Source of the DNA: Reichenbachiella agariperforans
GTDB taxonomy: Bacteria; Bacteroidota; Bacteroidia; Cytophagales; Cyclobacteriaceae
DNA length: 64,000 nt
Assembly (NCBI RefSeq): GCF_900142205.1
Contig: NZ_FRAA01000003.1
Location: 310,001-374,000, forward strand
Direction of reading: 5' to 3'
The notes under the pieces are model-generated. The model was not told the origin of the DNA and ran no database searches. It saw nothing but the letters and a program-made list of their open reading frames with translations. A program made the translations under genes and the position numbers. Positions 17,496 through 26,301 of this stretch are shown here, one piece after another. Every line of letters starts with the position of its first letter. Positions within the stretch are counted from its first letter, which is position 1.

Positions 17496-18407
17496 ATGAG
17501 TGAAGGCCTAATTAATTTTATTACCGAGTGGCAAAGAATTATGTACATTTTAGCGCCCTCATCGGTTCTCTTAGGGGTGCTCATCTATACTTTCTACAGA
17601 CTAAGACTCTCCAGCAAAAAAGCTTTCAAAGCCAAATACGATTTCGTCAGTAAGTATGAATACAACTACCTATTCATCACGCATGCTGCAATCGGTTTGG
17701 GCGTATTTTTCATTTGTAATACCTACAAACAAGAAACGGTTCTATTGAGCTTTGTATGGTTTTTTATTCGCTTCTTTATCTCCGCGTGTTTTGGCGTATT
17801 GTATGGCTATGTAGCGCAACTAATGCTCAAATACTACTACCCCAGCGTTCAAGCCAAAAAGCTCAAAAAATACAGATACACCCACCGTATCAATCCAAAG
17901 AATGGCAATGAAATGAAACTTCTCAGCGAAGAAGAAGAGGATGCCTACTTGGACGAAGGTATGCAGGCAGAGGAAGACGTTTTCTCTGTAGACTATGACG
18001 TATGGATCGATACTGAAACTGGGGATACCCAAATTGAAAAATATGAAGGTCGACTCAGTGCCATGGAGTGTGATCGCTGTGGTTTCCAGACTCTCAAATT
18101 GGAAAAAGAAGAGATCGCTAAGGAAGCCTCTAACGAAGAAGACGGGGAATTGATCAAGCACTATAAATGCTCCTACTGCAAACGTGTCAAACGTAAAACC
18201 GTCAAGCTGTCTACAGAAAAATCCGAAGATGATTTCAACATCGACGAACATACGCAGTTCATAGACTTGACAGGCAAGAAAAAAGTAGTACTAGTAAAGC
18301 TCGTACTTCATAGCAACGAAGGAGAGATCAAGAACTACGAATTCCAAAACCTCCAAGAAGCACAAAAATTTCTACGCGAGTTTAGTTTCATCAAACTAGA
18401 AGACTAA
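17496..18407 (+). CDS. Membrane protein with cytoplasmic zinc-ribbon-like domain, function unknown
   Basis: A 303-residue protein with three to four helices in the first 110 residues (about 15-34, 55-72, 83-108) followed by a hydrophilic region. An acidic linker (EEEEDAYLDEGMQAEEDVF, about 150-167) leads to a treble-clef or zinc-ribbon-like element: CDRCG near 197-201 and CSYCK near 230-234. A lysine-rich beta segment (KKKVVLVKLVLHSNEG) ends the protein. No family was recognised. The four cysteines suggest metal binding. It is monocistronic and shares a strong terminator with the convergent M42 gene. Confidence 0.65.
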   Translation: MSEGLINFITEWQRIMYILAPSSVLLGVLIYTFYRLRLSSKKAFKAKYDFVSKYEYNYLFITHAAIGLGVFFICNTYKQETVLLSFVWFFIRFFISACFGVLYGYVAQLMLKYYYPSVQAKKLKKYRYTHRINPKNGNEMKLLSEEEEDAYLDEGMQAEEDVFSVDYDVWIDTETGDTQIEKYEGRLSAMECDRCGFQTLKLEKEEIAKEASNEEDGELIKHYKCSYCKRVKRKTVKLSTEKSEDDFNIDEHTQFIDLTGKKKVVLVKLVLHSNEGEIKNYEFQNLQEAQKFLREFSFIKLED

Positions 18408-18435
18408 GTCAGTCTCACGCAAAACAACTATTTAA

Positions 18436-18477
18436 TCTAAAAGAGCCGATGAACTCACATTCATCGGCTCTTTTAGA
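18436..18477. terminator. Bidirectional rho-independent terminator
   Basis: A perfect 18-bp stem with a 6-base loop (CTCACA at 18454-18459); the arms begin TCTAAAAGAGCCGATGAA, giving A/T-rich flanks on both strands. It lies between two convergent genes and can serve both. Confidence 0.92.
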
Positions 18478-18507
18478 TTTTGGCTACTGCCCAAACCCTT
18501 GATAGCT

Positions 18508-19578
18508 CTATTTTAAATAGCTGAAATCATGTCCCTCAGATAACTGCACCAAGAACTCGTACATCAGGTTGATAACATGCTCCACATCATCAAGATGAGC
18601 CGTTTCTACCGTCGTATGCATATACTTGATCGGCAATGAGATCAATGCCGAAGCAATCCCCTCTCCACTGTAAGCAAAGGCGTCCGTATCCGTTCCAGTA
18701 GATCGTGAAGAAGCCGCACGCTGATAAGGTATCTCCTTAGATTCGGACACGTCCATGATCATCTTCAGTAAGTTATTCTGAACAGCAGGACCAAAGGACA
18801 AGACGGGGCCTTTTCCAGCTTTCTGATCTCCATCGAGCTTCTTGTCGTACATCGGTGAGTGCGTATCATGACACACGTCGGTGATGATCGCTACATTAGG
18901 TTTGATTCGAGCGGCCATCATTTCAGCTCCTCTGAGGCCGATCTCTTCCTGCACCGCATTGACGATATAAAGCCCAAATGGCAACTCTACTTTGTTTTCT
19001 TTAAGCTTACGTGCCACCTCGGCAATCATAAACCCTCCTATGCGGTTGTCCAAAGCTCTTCCACAGAGATATTTACCATTGAGTTCCATCAGTTCATCAT
19101 CGAATGTAATGACATTGCCCACTTTGATTCCTAGCTCATCAACTTCCTTTTTGCTCTCACATCCTACATCGATGAAGATATTATCCATCGCAGGATTCTT
19201 CTCGTTTTTATCTTTGCGCACGTGGATGGCAGGCCACCCAAATACACCTTTGACAATTCCTTTGTCTGTGAAGATATTGACTCGCTTAGAAGGTGCGATT
19301 TGATGATCCGACCCGCCATTTCTCACCACATAGATGTACCCTTCATCTGTGATATAGTTGACGAACCAAGAGATTTCATCGGCATGTGCTTCTATGACTA
19401 CCTTGTATTTGGCCTCAGGGTTGATGATCGCCGCTACCGAACCATAGGTATCCGTGATATAATCATCGGTATATGACTTCATATATTCCAACCAGATCTT
19501 CTGTCCAGAAGATTCAAAACCAGTAGGTGAAGGATTATCTAAATATTTGTACAAAAACTTCTTACTATTCTCATTCAT
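18508..19578 (-). CDS. M42-family metallopeptidase (glutamyl aminopeptidase/TET type)
   Basis: A 356-residue cytoplasmic dinuclear zinc aminopeptidase that as a TET-like dodecamer trims peptides. Metal ligands and catalytic residues are intact: H65 and D67 (EAHADEISW), D177 (RALDNRIGG), E211/E212 (VQEEIGLRG), D234 (ITDVCHD) and H321 (KYMHTTVE). It begins 3 bases after the acyl-CoA carboxylase stop and is probably on the same transcript; there is no obvious functional link between the two. Expression ends at the shared 18-bp hairpin. Confidence 0.93.
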   Translation of the reverse strand: MNENSKKFLYKYLDNPSPTGFESSGQKIWLEYMKSYTDDYITDTYGSVAAIINPEAKYKVVIEAHADEISWFVNYITDEGYIYVVRNGGSDHQIAPSKRVNIFTDKGIVKGVFGWPAIHVRKDKNEKNPAMDNIFIDVGCESKKEVDELGIKVGNVITFDDELMELNGKYLCGRALDNRIGGFMIAEVARKLKENKVELPFGLYIVNAVQEEIGLRGAEMMAARIKPNVAIITDVCHDTHSPMYDKKLDGDQKAGKGPVLSFGPAVQNNLLKMIMDVSESKEIPYQRAASSRSTGTDTDAFAYSGEGIASALISLPIKYMHTTVETAHLDDVEHVINLMYEFLVQLSEGHDFSYLK

Positions 19579-19581
19579 ATC

Positions 19582-21138
19582 TTACAAGGGTATATTTCCG
19601 TGTTTTTTCTTGGGCAAAGTAGCCACTTTATTTTCTAACATGCGCAGGCCTGCGATCAATTTTAGTCGTGTATTCTCAGGAACAATCACCTCATCGATAA
19701 AGCCCCGACTCGCAGCGATATAGGGATTGGCAAACTTGTCTGTGTACTCCTCTACTTTCTCATTCAGCTTAGCCTCAGGATCAGAAGCGGATTTGATTTC
19801 GGATTTGAAAATAATCTCCGAAGCACCTTTTGCGCCCATCACAGCTATTTCAGCAGTCGGCCATGCAAAATTCAGGTCTGCCCCGATATGCTTCGAGTTC
19901 ATCACATCATAGGCTCCTCCATAAGCCTTTCGCGTGATGACTGTAATCCGTGGTACAGTCGCTTCACAAAACGCAAACAGCAACTTAGCACCGTTGCTAA
20001 TGATGCCGTTCCATTCCTGATCCGTACCTGGCAAAAAGCCCGGCACATCTTCGAATACAACCAACGGAATGTTAAAACAATCACAGAAACGTACAAACCG
20101 AGCGGCCTTTTTGCTCGCATCTATGTCCAGTACACCCGCCAAACTCTGTGGCTGATTAGCTACTATCCCAATACTCCTCCCCGCTACTCGGGCAAACCCT
20201 ACGACGATATTTTCAGCATAGTTTTGATGCACTTCGAAAAAATCATTCTCGTCAACCACCTCCATGATCACCTCCTTAATATCATAGGGCTGGTTGGGAT
20301 TGGCTGGTATGATTTGATTCAACTTGGGACGTTTCTCTTCGGAGATCACGTAGGGTACTTCCCCTACCGACTCCTCACAATTCTGCGGAATAAAACTCAG
20401 TAGTCGTTTGATACTCCTCAAACACTCCACTTCATTTGTACTGGCAAAATGCGTCACACCACTCTTGACACTATGCGCGGATGCACCACCGAGTTCTTCA
20501 GCCGTCACGACTTCTTGCGTCACTGTTTTTACCACATTAGGTCCTGTTACGAACATGTAAGAACTATTCTCCACCATAAATACAAAATCCGTAATGGCTG
20601 GCGAGTACACCGCTCCCCCAGCACAAGGCCCCATGATTGCAGAAATCTGAGGCACCACGCCAGAAGCCATCGTATTCTTAAAGAAAATATCTGCATAGCC
20701 CCCTAGGGAGTCTACCCCCTCCTGTATCCTAGCGCCTCCTGAGTCATTGAGACCAATGATGGGGGCACCGTTTTGAAGAGCTAAATCCATGATCTTGACA
20801 ATCTTCTCCGCATGAGTTTCAGATAGAGACCCTCCAAACACAGTGAAATCTTGACTATATATATAGACCAAACGTCCATTGACATTGCCATAGCCAGTCA
20901 CCACACCATCCCCTAATATCTTCTGTTTATCGAGACCAAAATCAGCTGCTCTATGAACCACCAATTTGCCAATCTCCTGAAAAGTACCGTCATCCAACAG
21001 TAGCTCTACACGTTCTCTGGCCGTCAACTTTCCTTTGGCATGCTGTGCCGCAATACGTTTCTCTCCTCCACCTAATTCTGCCTCTCGATTCAGCTTTTCG
21101 AGATAATCGATTTTTTCTTCTTCGGTCTTTAGATTCAT
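19582..21138 (-). CDS. Acyl-CoA (propionyl-CoA) carboxylase, beta (carboxyltransferase) subunit
   Basis: A 518-residue carboxyltransferase that moves the carboxyl group between biotin and an acyl-CoA, as in propionyl-CoA carboxylase or methylmalonyl-CoA decarboxylase. The start at 21138 ([17 protein letters not shown]) is chosen over an upstream in-frame ATG at 21195 because it gives the usual N-terminus and lies just below a perfect -7 box. Seen: [33 protein letters not shown] (acyl-CoA site), [12 protein letters not shown], and the second crotonase half [12 protein letters not shown] and [13 protein letters not shown]. The biotin carboxylase and carrier subunits are not in the window, so substrate choice is open. 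Confidence 0.92.
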   Translation of the reverse strand: MNLKTEEEKIDYLEKLNREAELGGGEKRIAAQHAKGKLTARERVELLLDDGTFQEIGKLVVHRAADFGLDKQKILGDGVVTGYGNVNGRLVYIYSQDFTVFGGSLSETHAEKIVKIMDLALQNGAPIIGLNDSGGARIQEGVDSLGGYADIFFKNTMASGVVPQISAIMGPCAGGAVYSPAITDFVFMVENSSYMFVTGPNVVKTVTQEVVTAEELGGASAHSVKSGVTHFASTNEVECLRSIKRLLSFIPQNCEESVGEVPYVISEEKRPKLNQIIPANPNQPYDIKEVIMEVVDENDFFEVHQNYAENIVVGFARVAGRSIGIVANQPQSLAGVLDIDASKKAARFVRFCDCFNIPLVVFEDVPGFLPGTDQEWNGIISNGAKLLFAFCEATVPRITVITRKAYGGAYDVMNSKHIGADLNFAWPTAEIAVMGAKGASEIIFKSEIKSASDPEAKLNEKVEEYTDKFANPYIAASRGFIDEVIVPENTRLKLIAGLRMLENKVATLPKKKHGNIPL

Positions 21139-21161
21139 GCTGTTTGGGTTTAGTCTTCTAT

Positions 21162-21169
21162 CAAATATA
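21162..21169 (-). promoter_or_regulatory. -7 box of the carboxylase-peptidase operon
   Basis: On the minus strand TATATTTG matches the Bacteroidota -7 consensus TAnnTTTG exactly and lies 23 bases ahead of the ATG at 21138. A good TTTG -33 box is not present at 19-21 bases. Confidence 0.5.
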
Positions 21170-21268
21170 AGTAGTCCGACAAACATTTCTCCCATGCCGC
21201 AACAAGTCTCCCTCAGTCCATCTCTAAGATCAATTTATTTCATAAATTAGCCCGAATTTTTGAAGAAC

Positions 21269-22183
21269 ATGAGAGAAGGGGTCATAGATATCGGAACCAA
21301 TACGTTCCACCTGCTGATCGTAGATCGGTCAAACAACAACCAAATACTACATAAGGAGAAAGTAGCCGTTCGCATAGGAAAAAACGGAATCAGCAAGGGG
21401 TTCATATCTGATGATGCTATGGAAAGAGCCATAGAAACGCTATCACGTTTTCGTACAAAACTCAAAGAATACGAAGTATCCGAAACCACCGCTACAGCCA
21501 CCAGCGCGGTTCGAAATGCGGAAAACAAACAGGAATTCATCGATGCTATCAGAGAAACAACTGGGATAGAAATCCAAGTCCTGTCAGGAGATGAAGAGGC
21601 CTTTTTGATCTATCAAGGCGTCAAAGAATTTATTGACATCCAAGAACCTGCTCTCATCATGGATATCGGCGGTGGGAGTATCGAATTTATCCTAGCCGAT
21701 GCGCACGACATACTCTGGCTCAGGAGCTACGAGATCGGTGGTCAGCGACTCATCGATCAATTTCACAAATCGGACCCTATCACAACACAAGAAGCCGATG
21801 ATCTCGACGCATTCATTACAGAGACCTTGCAGGAAGTTTTCTCTATGAGTGAAAAATTTAATGCCCAATACCTCATCGGATCCTCTGGCTCTTTTGATAC
21901 TTTTTGGGACATACAATCAAAAAAAACACAGCCCAACCTTACCAAAAAACCAACCTTAAGCAAAGAACTTTTTGAGTCCATTCACCAAGAGCTGATCGCT
22001 AAAAACAAACAAGAGCGTTTAGCCATACCGGGCATGATAGAATTGAGAGTTGATATGATTGTCGGTGCATCCATCGTCACGCATAACGTACTCGATAACT
22101 GCGGGTTTGATCAAATCAAAATCTCCCCATTTGCCCTCAAGGAAGGCGTACTCTATCACGGACTCCCGACTAAAATCAAGTAA
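21269..22183 (+). CDS. Ppx/GppA phosphatase family protein
   Basis: A 304-residue ASKHA-fold phosphatase: the short Ppx/GppA form, without the C-terminal HD-like domain of E. coli Ppx. Motifs include GVIDIGTNTFHLLIVD (phosphate-1 loop), TATSAVRNAENK, and MDIGGGSIEF (phosphate-2). Such enzymes degrade polyphosphate or convert pppGpp to ppGpp; which applies is not decided by sequence. The ATG at 21269 is preferred over a TTG at 21260. It diverges from the carboxylase gene and is 2 bases ahead of the Ldh-family gene, so the two are co-transcribed. Confidence 0.88.
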   Translation: MREGVIDIGTNTFHLLIVDRSNNNQILHKEKVAVRIGKNGISKGFISDDAMERAIETLSRFRTKLKEYEVSETTATATSAVRNAENKQEFIDAIRETTGIEIQVLSGDEEAFLIYQGVKEFIDIQEPALIMDIGGGSIEFILADAHDILWLRSYEIGGQRLIDQFHKSDPITTQEADDLDAFITETLQEVFSMSEKFNAQYLIGSSGSFDTFWDIQSKKTQPNLTKKPTLSKELFESIHQELIAKNKQERLAIPGMIELRVDMIVGASIVTHNVLDNCGFDQIKISPFALKEGVLYHGLPTKIK

Positions 22184-22185
22184 AT

Positions 22186-23253
22186 ATGTATAGCTACGAA
22201 CAACTACATACATTCGCCAAAAAAATATTCATTGCTATCGGTCACACCGAAGAACTCGCTGCTAGTGCTGCCGACGTGCTCATCAGTGCAGATATCAGAG
22301 GAGTCGATTCTCATGGAATTGCTCGACTCAAAGGATACGTCAGGTTATGGGAAGTAGACCGCATCAATGCCAAGCCTAACATCCAAATCGTACATGAAAC
22401 CCCTTCTACCGCAACGATCGATGCAGATGCTGCACTAGGGCTCGTGGCAGGTCCGCGTGCGATGCAGGTAGCCATAGACAAAGCTAAACAAGTCGGTACG
22501 GGATGGGTCAGTGTCAAGAATTCAAACCACTACGGAATCGCAGGATTTCACTCCATGATGGCTCTCGAAGAGGACATGATCGGTATATCGCTCACCAATG
22601 CAAGCCCCCTCGTCGCTCCTACTTTTGGAAAAGAACGTATGTTGGGTACTAATCCAATATCTGTGGCAATCCCTACGCTCAACGAGACGCCTTTCATCGC
22701 GGATATGGCAACTACGACAGCAGCCAATGGCAAACTAGAAGTTTTACAACGCAAAAAAGAAGATGCTCCTCTCGGCTGGATCCAAGACGGAGATGGTACA
22801 CCTACCTCAAATGCGCATGGGGTCAAAGAGGGGGGCGCACTGCTACCTCTCGGCGGAGATCGCGAACACGCCTCTCACAAGGGATACATTCTAGGTTCTA
22901 TTGTTGATATTTTTTCGGCAGTACTGTCGGGTGCCAACTATGGCCCGTGGGTACCTCCTTTCGTGAGTTTCATCGACCCAGTTGCTGATCCTGTAGGCGA
23001 AGGACTTGGACACTTCTTTGGAGCCATGCGCGTAGATGCTTTTAGACCTAAGGAAGAATTCCTTCAGCACATGGACCAATGGGTCGCAAGGTTCCGACAA
23101 ACTACGCCTATCGATCCTAATGTACCAGTCCAAATCCCTGGAGACTATGAGCGAGGTATGGAGGCAGAACGTTTGAAAAACGGCATCCCTGTATTGGATG
23201 CTGTCATCGCGGATCTAAACGAACTCGGAGAAAAATTCGGTGTGAAGCTGTAG
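22186..23253 (+). CDS. Ldh family (malate/L-lactate/ureidoglycolate) NAD(P)-dependent dehydrogenase
   Basis: A 355-residue member of the type-2 malate/lactate dehydrogenase family (YlbC/MdH-II type), unrelated to Rossmann-fold MDH. Seen are the N-terminal ADVLISADIRGVDSHGIARL, the NSNHYGIAGFHSMMAL active-site histidine region, LGTNPISVAIP, DMATTTAANGK cofactor loop and GGDREHASHKGYILGSIVDI. Substrates in the family range over 2-hydroxy acids; no pathway neighbour narrows it. It is probably the second gene of the ppx operon. Confidence 0.9.
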   Translation: MYSYEQLHTFAKKIFIAIGHTEELAASAADVLISADIRGVDSHGIARLKGYVRLWEVDRINAKPNIQIVHETPSTATIDADAALGLVAGPRAMQVAIDKAKQVGTGWVSVKNSNHYGIAGFHSMMALEEDMIGISLTNASPLVAPTFGKERMLGTNPISVAIPTLNETPFIADMATTTAANGKLEVLQRKKEDAPLGWIQDGDGTPTSNAHGVKEGGALLPLGGDREHASHKGYILGSIVDIFSAVLSGANYGPWVPPFVSFIDPVADPVGEGLGHFFGAMRVDAFRPKEEFLQHMDQWVARFRQTTPIDPNVPVQIPGDYERGMEAERLKNGIPVLDAVIADLNELGEKFGVKL

Positions 23254-23325
23254 CGTATACTAGTACGGTCATTTCTTCCTCTCAGACAATCAAATGCTAA
23301 AAATTGTTAAATAGCGCACGGATGA

Positions 23326-23356
23326 TTTGGGCTTGCTGAGCCGATAATTATATTTG
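23326..23356 (+). promoter_or_regulatory. Consensus Bacteroidota promoter of batBC
   Basis: TTTG at 23326-23329, exactly 19 bases, then TATATTTG at 23349-23356: a full match to TTTG-N19-TAnnTTTG. The expected transcription start near 23363 leaves a leader of about 20 bases to the batB ATG at 23383. Confidence 0.75.
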
Positions 23357-23382
23357 TCAGAATCTAAAAACAGCGTCAGCAT

Positions 23383-24351
23383 ATGGTTTGGAATGGTACA
23401 CTCGGTACCTTGGAGATTGTCTTCATCTTACTCTTCGGATTGTTATACATCGCCTACATCGTGAGAGCGGTCAATGCTGCTCGTGCACTCCAGAGTAGCT
23501 ACCGTAGGGTGTTTTACAAAGTAGTACTACGTACCCTCTATTTCTCACTATTTATCGTTGCTTTGATGGGGCCCTCATTTGGTCACAGTCAAAAAGAGAT
23601 CAAATCTGTAGGCAAAGACATCTTCATCTGTGTGGATTTATCCCAGTCCATGAACGCCTTTGACATCCAGCCTTCTCGGTTAGAAAAAATAAAATTTGAA
23701 CTGAATGAGATCGTTCAGGCATTTAGCTCGGATCGCATCGGTTTGATCATGTTCTCAAATGAAGCTTATGTACAGTGCCCTCTGACTTATGACAAGAGTG
23801 CCTTGGGTCTCTTTATCGAAACACTGAACACCTCTCTAGTACCCAATACGGGTACAGATTTTGGACCTCCTCTGGGTATGGCCCTAGAAAAAATCACGGA
23901 CGAAGAAAACACCGTCAGCAGACAAAAATCAAAGATCATCATCCTCATCAGTGACGGGGAAGATTTCGGGGAAAACACCGAATCAATCGCCAAAAAAGTA
24001 GAAGATGAAGGAATCAAGCTTTTCACACTAGGAATCGGCACCTCACGAGGTAGTAAAATTATGACCCGAAACGGTTTCAAAAAAGACAACCAAGGACAAG
24101 AAGTCATCTCAAAACTCAACGCGACCTCTCTAAAAAAACTAGCTAAGTCAACCAACGGAATTTATTTCGAGATTAATGACAAGCAAAATGATGTCAAAAA
24201 ACTCATCAATACCATAGGAGACATAGAGGGGGAACTACGAGATGCCAAACAAGTCGATGTATCGGCCAATAAGTACTTTTACTTTCTAGCACTCGCGATC
24301 GTCCTTTTGCTTTTCGACGTACTCGTTAGAACTAAAACCATGACGATATGA
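23383..24351 (+). CDS. batB: VWA-domain membrane protein, BatB type
   Basis: A 322-residue inner-membrane protein: two N-terminal helices (about 10-30 and 47-64), a periplasmic von Willebrand factor A domain (about 78-270) and a C-terminal helix (about 296-316). The MIDAS is intact: D85-x-S87-x-S89 in CVDLSQSM, a threonine in NTGTDFGPP, and the aspartate of ISDGEDFGE. Bat (Bacteroides aerotolerance) proteins are linked to envelope stress and oxygen tolerance in B. fragilis. Usually batA, batD and a MoxR ATPase are adjacent; here only batC follows, overlapping by 4 bases. Confidence 0.85.
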   Translation: MVWNGTLGTLEIVFILLFGLLYIAYIVRAVNAARALQSSYRRVFYKVVLRTLYFSLFIVALMGPSFGHSQKEIKSVGKDIFICVDLSQSMNAFDIQPSRLEKIKFELNEIVQAFSSDRIGLIMFSNEAYVQCPLTYDKSALGLFIETLNTSLVPNTGTDFGPPLGMALEKITDEENTVSRQKSKIIILISDGEDFGENTESIAKKVEDEGIKLFTLGIGTSRGSKIMTRNGFKKDNQGQEVISKLNATSLKKLAKSTNGIYFEINDKQNDVKKLINTIGDIEGELRDAKQVDVSANKYFYFLALAIVLLLFDVLVRTKTMTI

Positions 24352-25292
24352 TCAAGCTAGTTTTCATTTTCCTGATGACATGGACGATAGATGGCAGTGA
24401 TGTTGCCAAAGTCAATGGTCTCAAAAAAGAAGGCGAAAAGGCATTCAAAGCGGGTAACTATACACTCGCAGCTGAGAAGTTCTCCTACCTCATAGACTCG
24501 ATGAATATCGATGATGAAAATGCAGTCCTCAATCTAGGTCACAGTTACTTCCAATTAGGAAAAAATGAAGAGGCACAAAACCAATATATGAAACTCATTC
24601 TTTCCGAGAACGAGGAACTCAAATCAATTGCCTATCAGCAGCTCGGCGCGCTATCTAACGACCCCAAAACACTCCAAAAAGCACTGTCTTTTTTCAAATC
24701 AGCACTCAAAGCCAATCCTCGCAATGAAGATGCACGCTACAACTATGAACTGATCAAGAAAAAACTAACGGAACAGCAGGACCAGGATCAAGACCAAGAA
24801 AACAAGGACGACCAACAGGAAAACGAAGATCAGAAGGATCAAGAGAAACAAGATCAAGAAAACCAAGAAGGCGACCAACAAGGAGAGAACGAAGACGGTG
24901 AGAGCCAAGAGTCCGAAGATCAAAATGAGCAATCATCCGAAGACCAAGAAGGAGAAGATGGTGAGCAAGATCAAAACCAAGAAAACCAGCAAGAAGGAGA
25001 AAACGACCAAGAGCAAGAACAGCAGCAGAACCAAGAAGGCCAAGAGGGCGATCAAGAAGAACAGCAGGATCAGCAAAATACTGATTCACAAGAAGGGCAA
25101 GAAAATGAAGAGCAGGAACAGCAAGAAGGACAAGCCCCTCCTAGCACCTCTGATAAGCTAAAAGAAATGAATATCTCCGAAGAAAAGGCAAAAATGATCC
25201 TAGAAGCACTCAAAAACAGCGAGATACAATACATCCAGCAAAACCGCAGAAGACCTACCAACAACCAGAGTAGCGACAAGCCCGATTGGTAG
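24348..25292 (+). CDS. batC: TPR protein with long Gln/Glu/Asp-rich tract, BatC type
   Basis: A 314-residue exported protein: signal peptide (MIKLVFIFLMTWTIDG), TPR units (about 24-135, AFKAGNYTLAAEKFSYL, NLGHSYFQLGKNEEAQNQY), then a tract of about 120 residues (about 139-262) built almost only of Q, E, D, N, G and K, and a conserved C-terminal patch (DKLKEMNISEEKAKMILEAL and IQQNRRRP). This architecture is that of BatC/BatE proteins, which accompany BatB. The charged tract is longer than needed for a simple linker. Translationally coupled to batB by an ATGA overlap. Confidence 0.82.
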   Translation: MIKLVFIFLMTWTIDGSDVAKVNGLKKEGEKAFKAGNYTLAAEKFSYLIDSMNIDDENAVLNLGHSYFQLGKNEEAQNQYMKLILSENEELKSIAYQQLGALSNDPKTLQKALSFFKSALKANPRNEDARYNYELIKKKLTEQQDQDQDQENKDDQQENEDQKDQEKQDQENQEGDQQGENEDGESQESEDQNEQSSEDQEGEDGEQDQNQENQQEGENDQEQEQQQNQEGQEGDQEEQQDQQNTDSQEGQENEEQEQQEGQAPPSTSDKLKEMNISEEKAKMILEALKNSEIQYIQQNRRRPTNNQSSDKPDW

Positions 25293-25324
25293 GGAACAAT
25301 AGTGCTTTCACCTATTGCTCTGAC

Positions 25325-25864
25325 TTATAAGTGCTTTGATTTTTCTAACATACGCAAGATAGACGCTTCGCCCGCTACATAATCGTCGAGTTGCTCTAAC
25401 GGAATCCAAGCCAAATCATTGGACTCCTCATTCTTTTTCATTTCGTCGGGCTGTAATGCTACGAATACAAAACGTACATCATAATGCTCATGTGCAAGAT
25501 CAGCCTTACGGGCAGGGATAGCATGGATATCCAGATCGAATATACCGTCCTTCAACAACTTCACTTGCGTCAACCCGGTCTCTTCCGACAGCTCCTTTTG
25601 TGCAACACGCACGACATCTTCATCACCATCCGCATGACCACCAGGCTGTAGCCATCGATCTAGTTTCTTGTGATGCAAGAGCATGACAGCATCGCGGTTC
25701 GGGTTCAGTACCCATGCGGACGCGGTGATGTGCCCAAATGACAGACTGCGCTCAAAACAGTTATCAAAAGAAAGGAGGTCCAAAAACCTCCTTTTATATG
25801 CTAATTCCTCTATGTAAGCAGATTGATATGATTCAATCTGCCTGATTAATTCCTTTCTATCCAA
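25325..25864 (-). CDS. NUDIX hydrolase
   Basis: A 179-residue pyrophosphohydrolase. The Nudix box is present around residues 74-96: GGHADGDEDVV, then AQKELSEETGL, with lysine in place of the usual arginine of REUxEExGU, a conservative change. An upstream helix-rich extension (about 1-40) precedes the fold. The substrate (nucleoside diphosphate derivative) is not predictable. It overlaps the preceding small gene by 8 bases on the same strand and converges with batC. Confidence 0.85.
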   Translation of the reverse strand: MDRKELIRQIESYQSAYIEELAYKRRFLDLLSFDNCFERSLSFGHITASAWVLNPNRDAVMLLHHKKLDRWLQPGGHADGDEDVVRVAQKELSEETGLTQVKLLKDGIFDLDIHAIPARKADLAHEHYDVRFVFVALQPDEMKKNEESNDLAWIPLEQLDDYVAGEASILRMLEKSKHL

Positions 25865-26225
25865 TGACTGTATTTACTTTATTGATTCTTCCTTCTTTGA
25901 GTTCAGAGGTCAATACCCCTGCACCAATATTGCTCTGACCACTGTTGTCAGCATGAATGTAATACGGAATAGGATCGAGTCCTTTGAACAATACCTGTCC
26001 GTTTTCATCCGTCTTGTCCGTGGGTAACACTGCATTCGTTTCCGCTCTGTAGTCATCCTTCGTCGCGAAAACCGTTACCTCTGCTCCTTCTACAGGATTA
26101 CCCAATTCATTGAGTACCGTGATTTTTAACTTAGTAGGCAAGAACCTCAACTCTGCCGGCTGAAAAGACGCAGAGAGTAAAAAAATCAAAATCCATAAAA
26201 CACTTTTTGAAAAATACTTTTCCAT
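25857..26225 (-). CDS. Small exported Ig-like (carboxypeptidase-regulatory-type) protein
   Basis: A 122-residue protein. The ATG at 26225 is preferred to the one at 26267 because it begins a signal peptide (MEKYFSKSVLWILIFLLSAS). The mature part is one transthyretin-like beta-sandwich: KITVLNELGNPVEGAEVTVF, DKTDENGQVLFKGLDPIPYY. Such domains occur as single-domain exported proteins in Bacteroidota, without known activity. The end overlaps the NUDIX gene by 8 bases, so the pair is co-translated, although one product is exported and the other cytoplasmic. Confidence 0.7.
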   Translation of the reverse strand: MEKYFSKSVLWILIFLLSASFQPAELRFLPTKLKITVLNELGNPVEGAEVTVFATKDDYRAETNAVLPTDKTDENGQVLFKGLDPIPYYIHADNSGQSNIGAGVLTSELKEGRINKVNTVIG

Positions 26226-26301
26226 CCATATTCTTAATTGATTCGCTCTCACTCCTTCATGAACCATGCCAAATATTTTTAATTAACTGAACCATAAAGT
26301 T

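Noticed and set aside
24754-25089. Minus-strand Leu-rich 'membrane protein' opposite batC
   Set aside because: It is the complement of Gln/Glu/Asp codons in the low-complexity tract.
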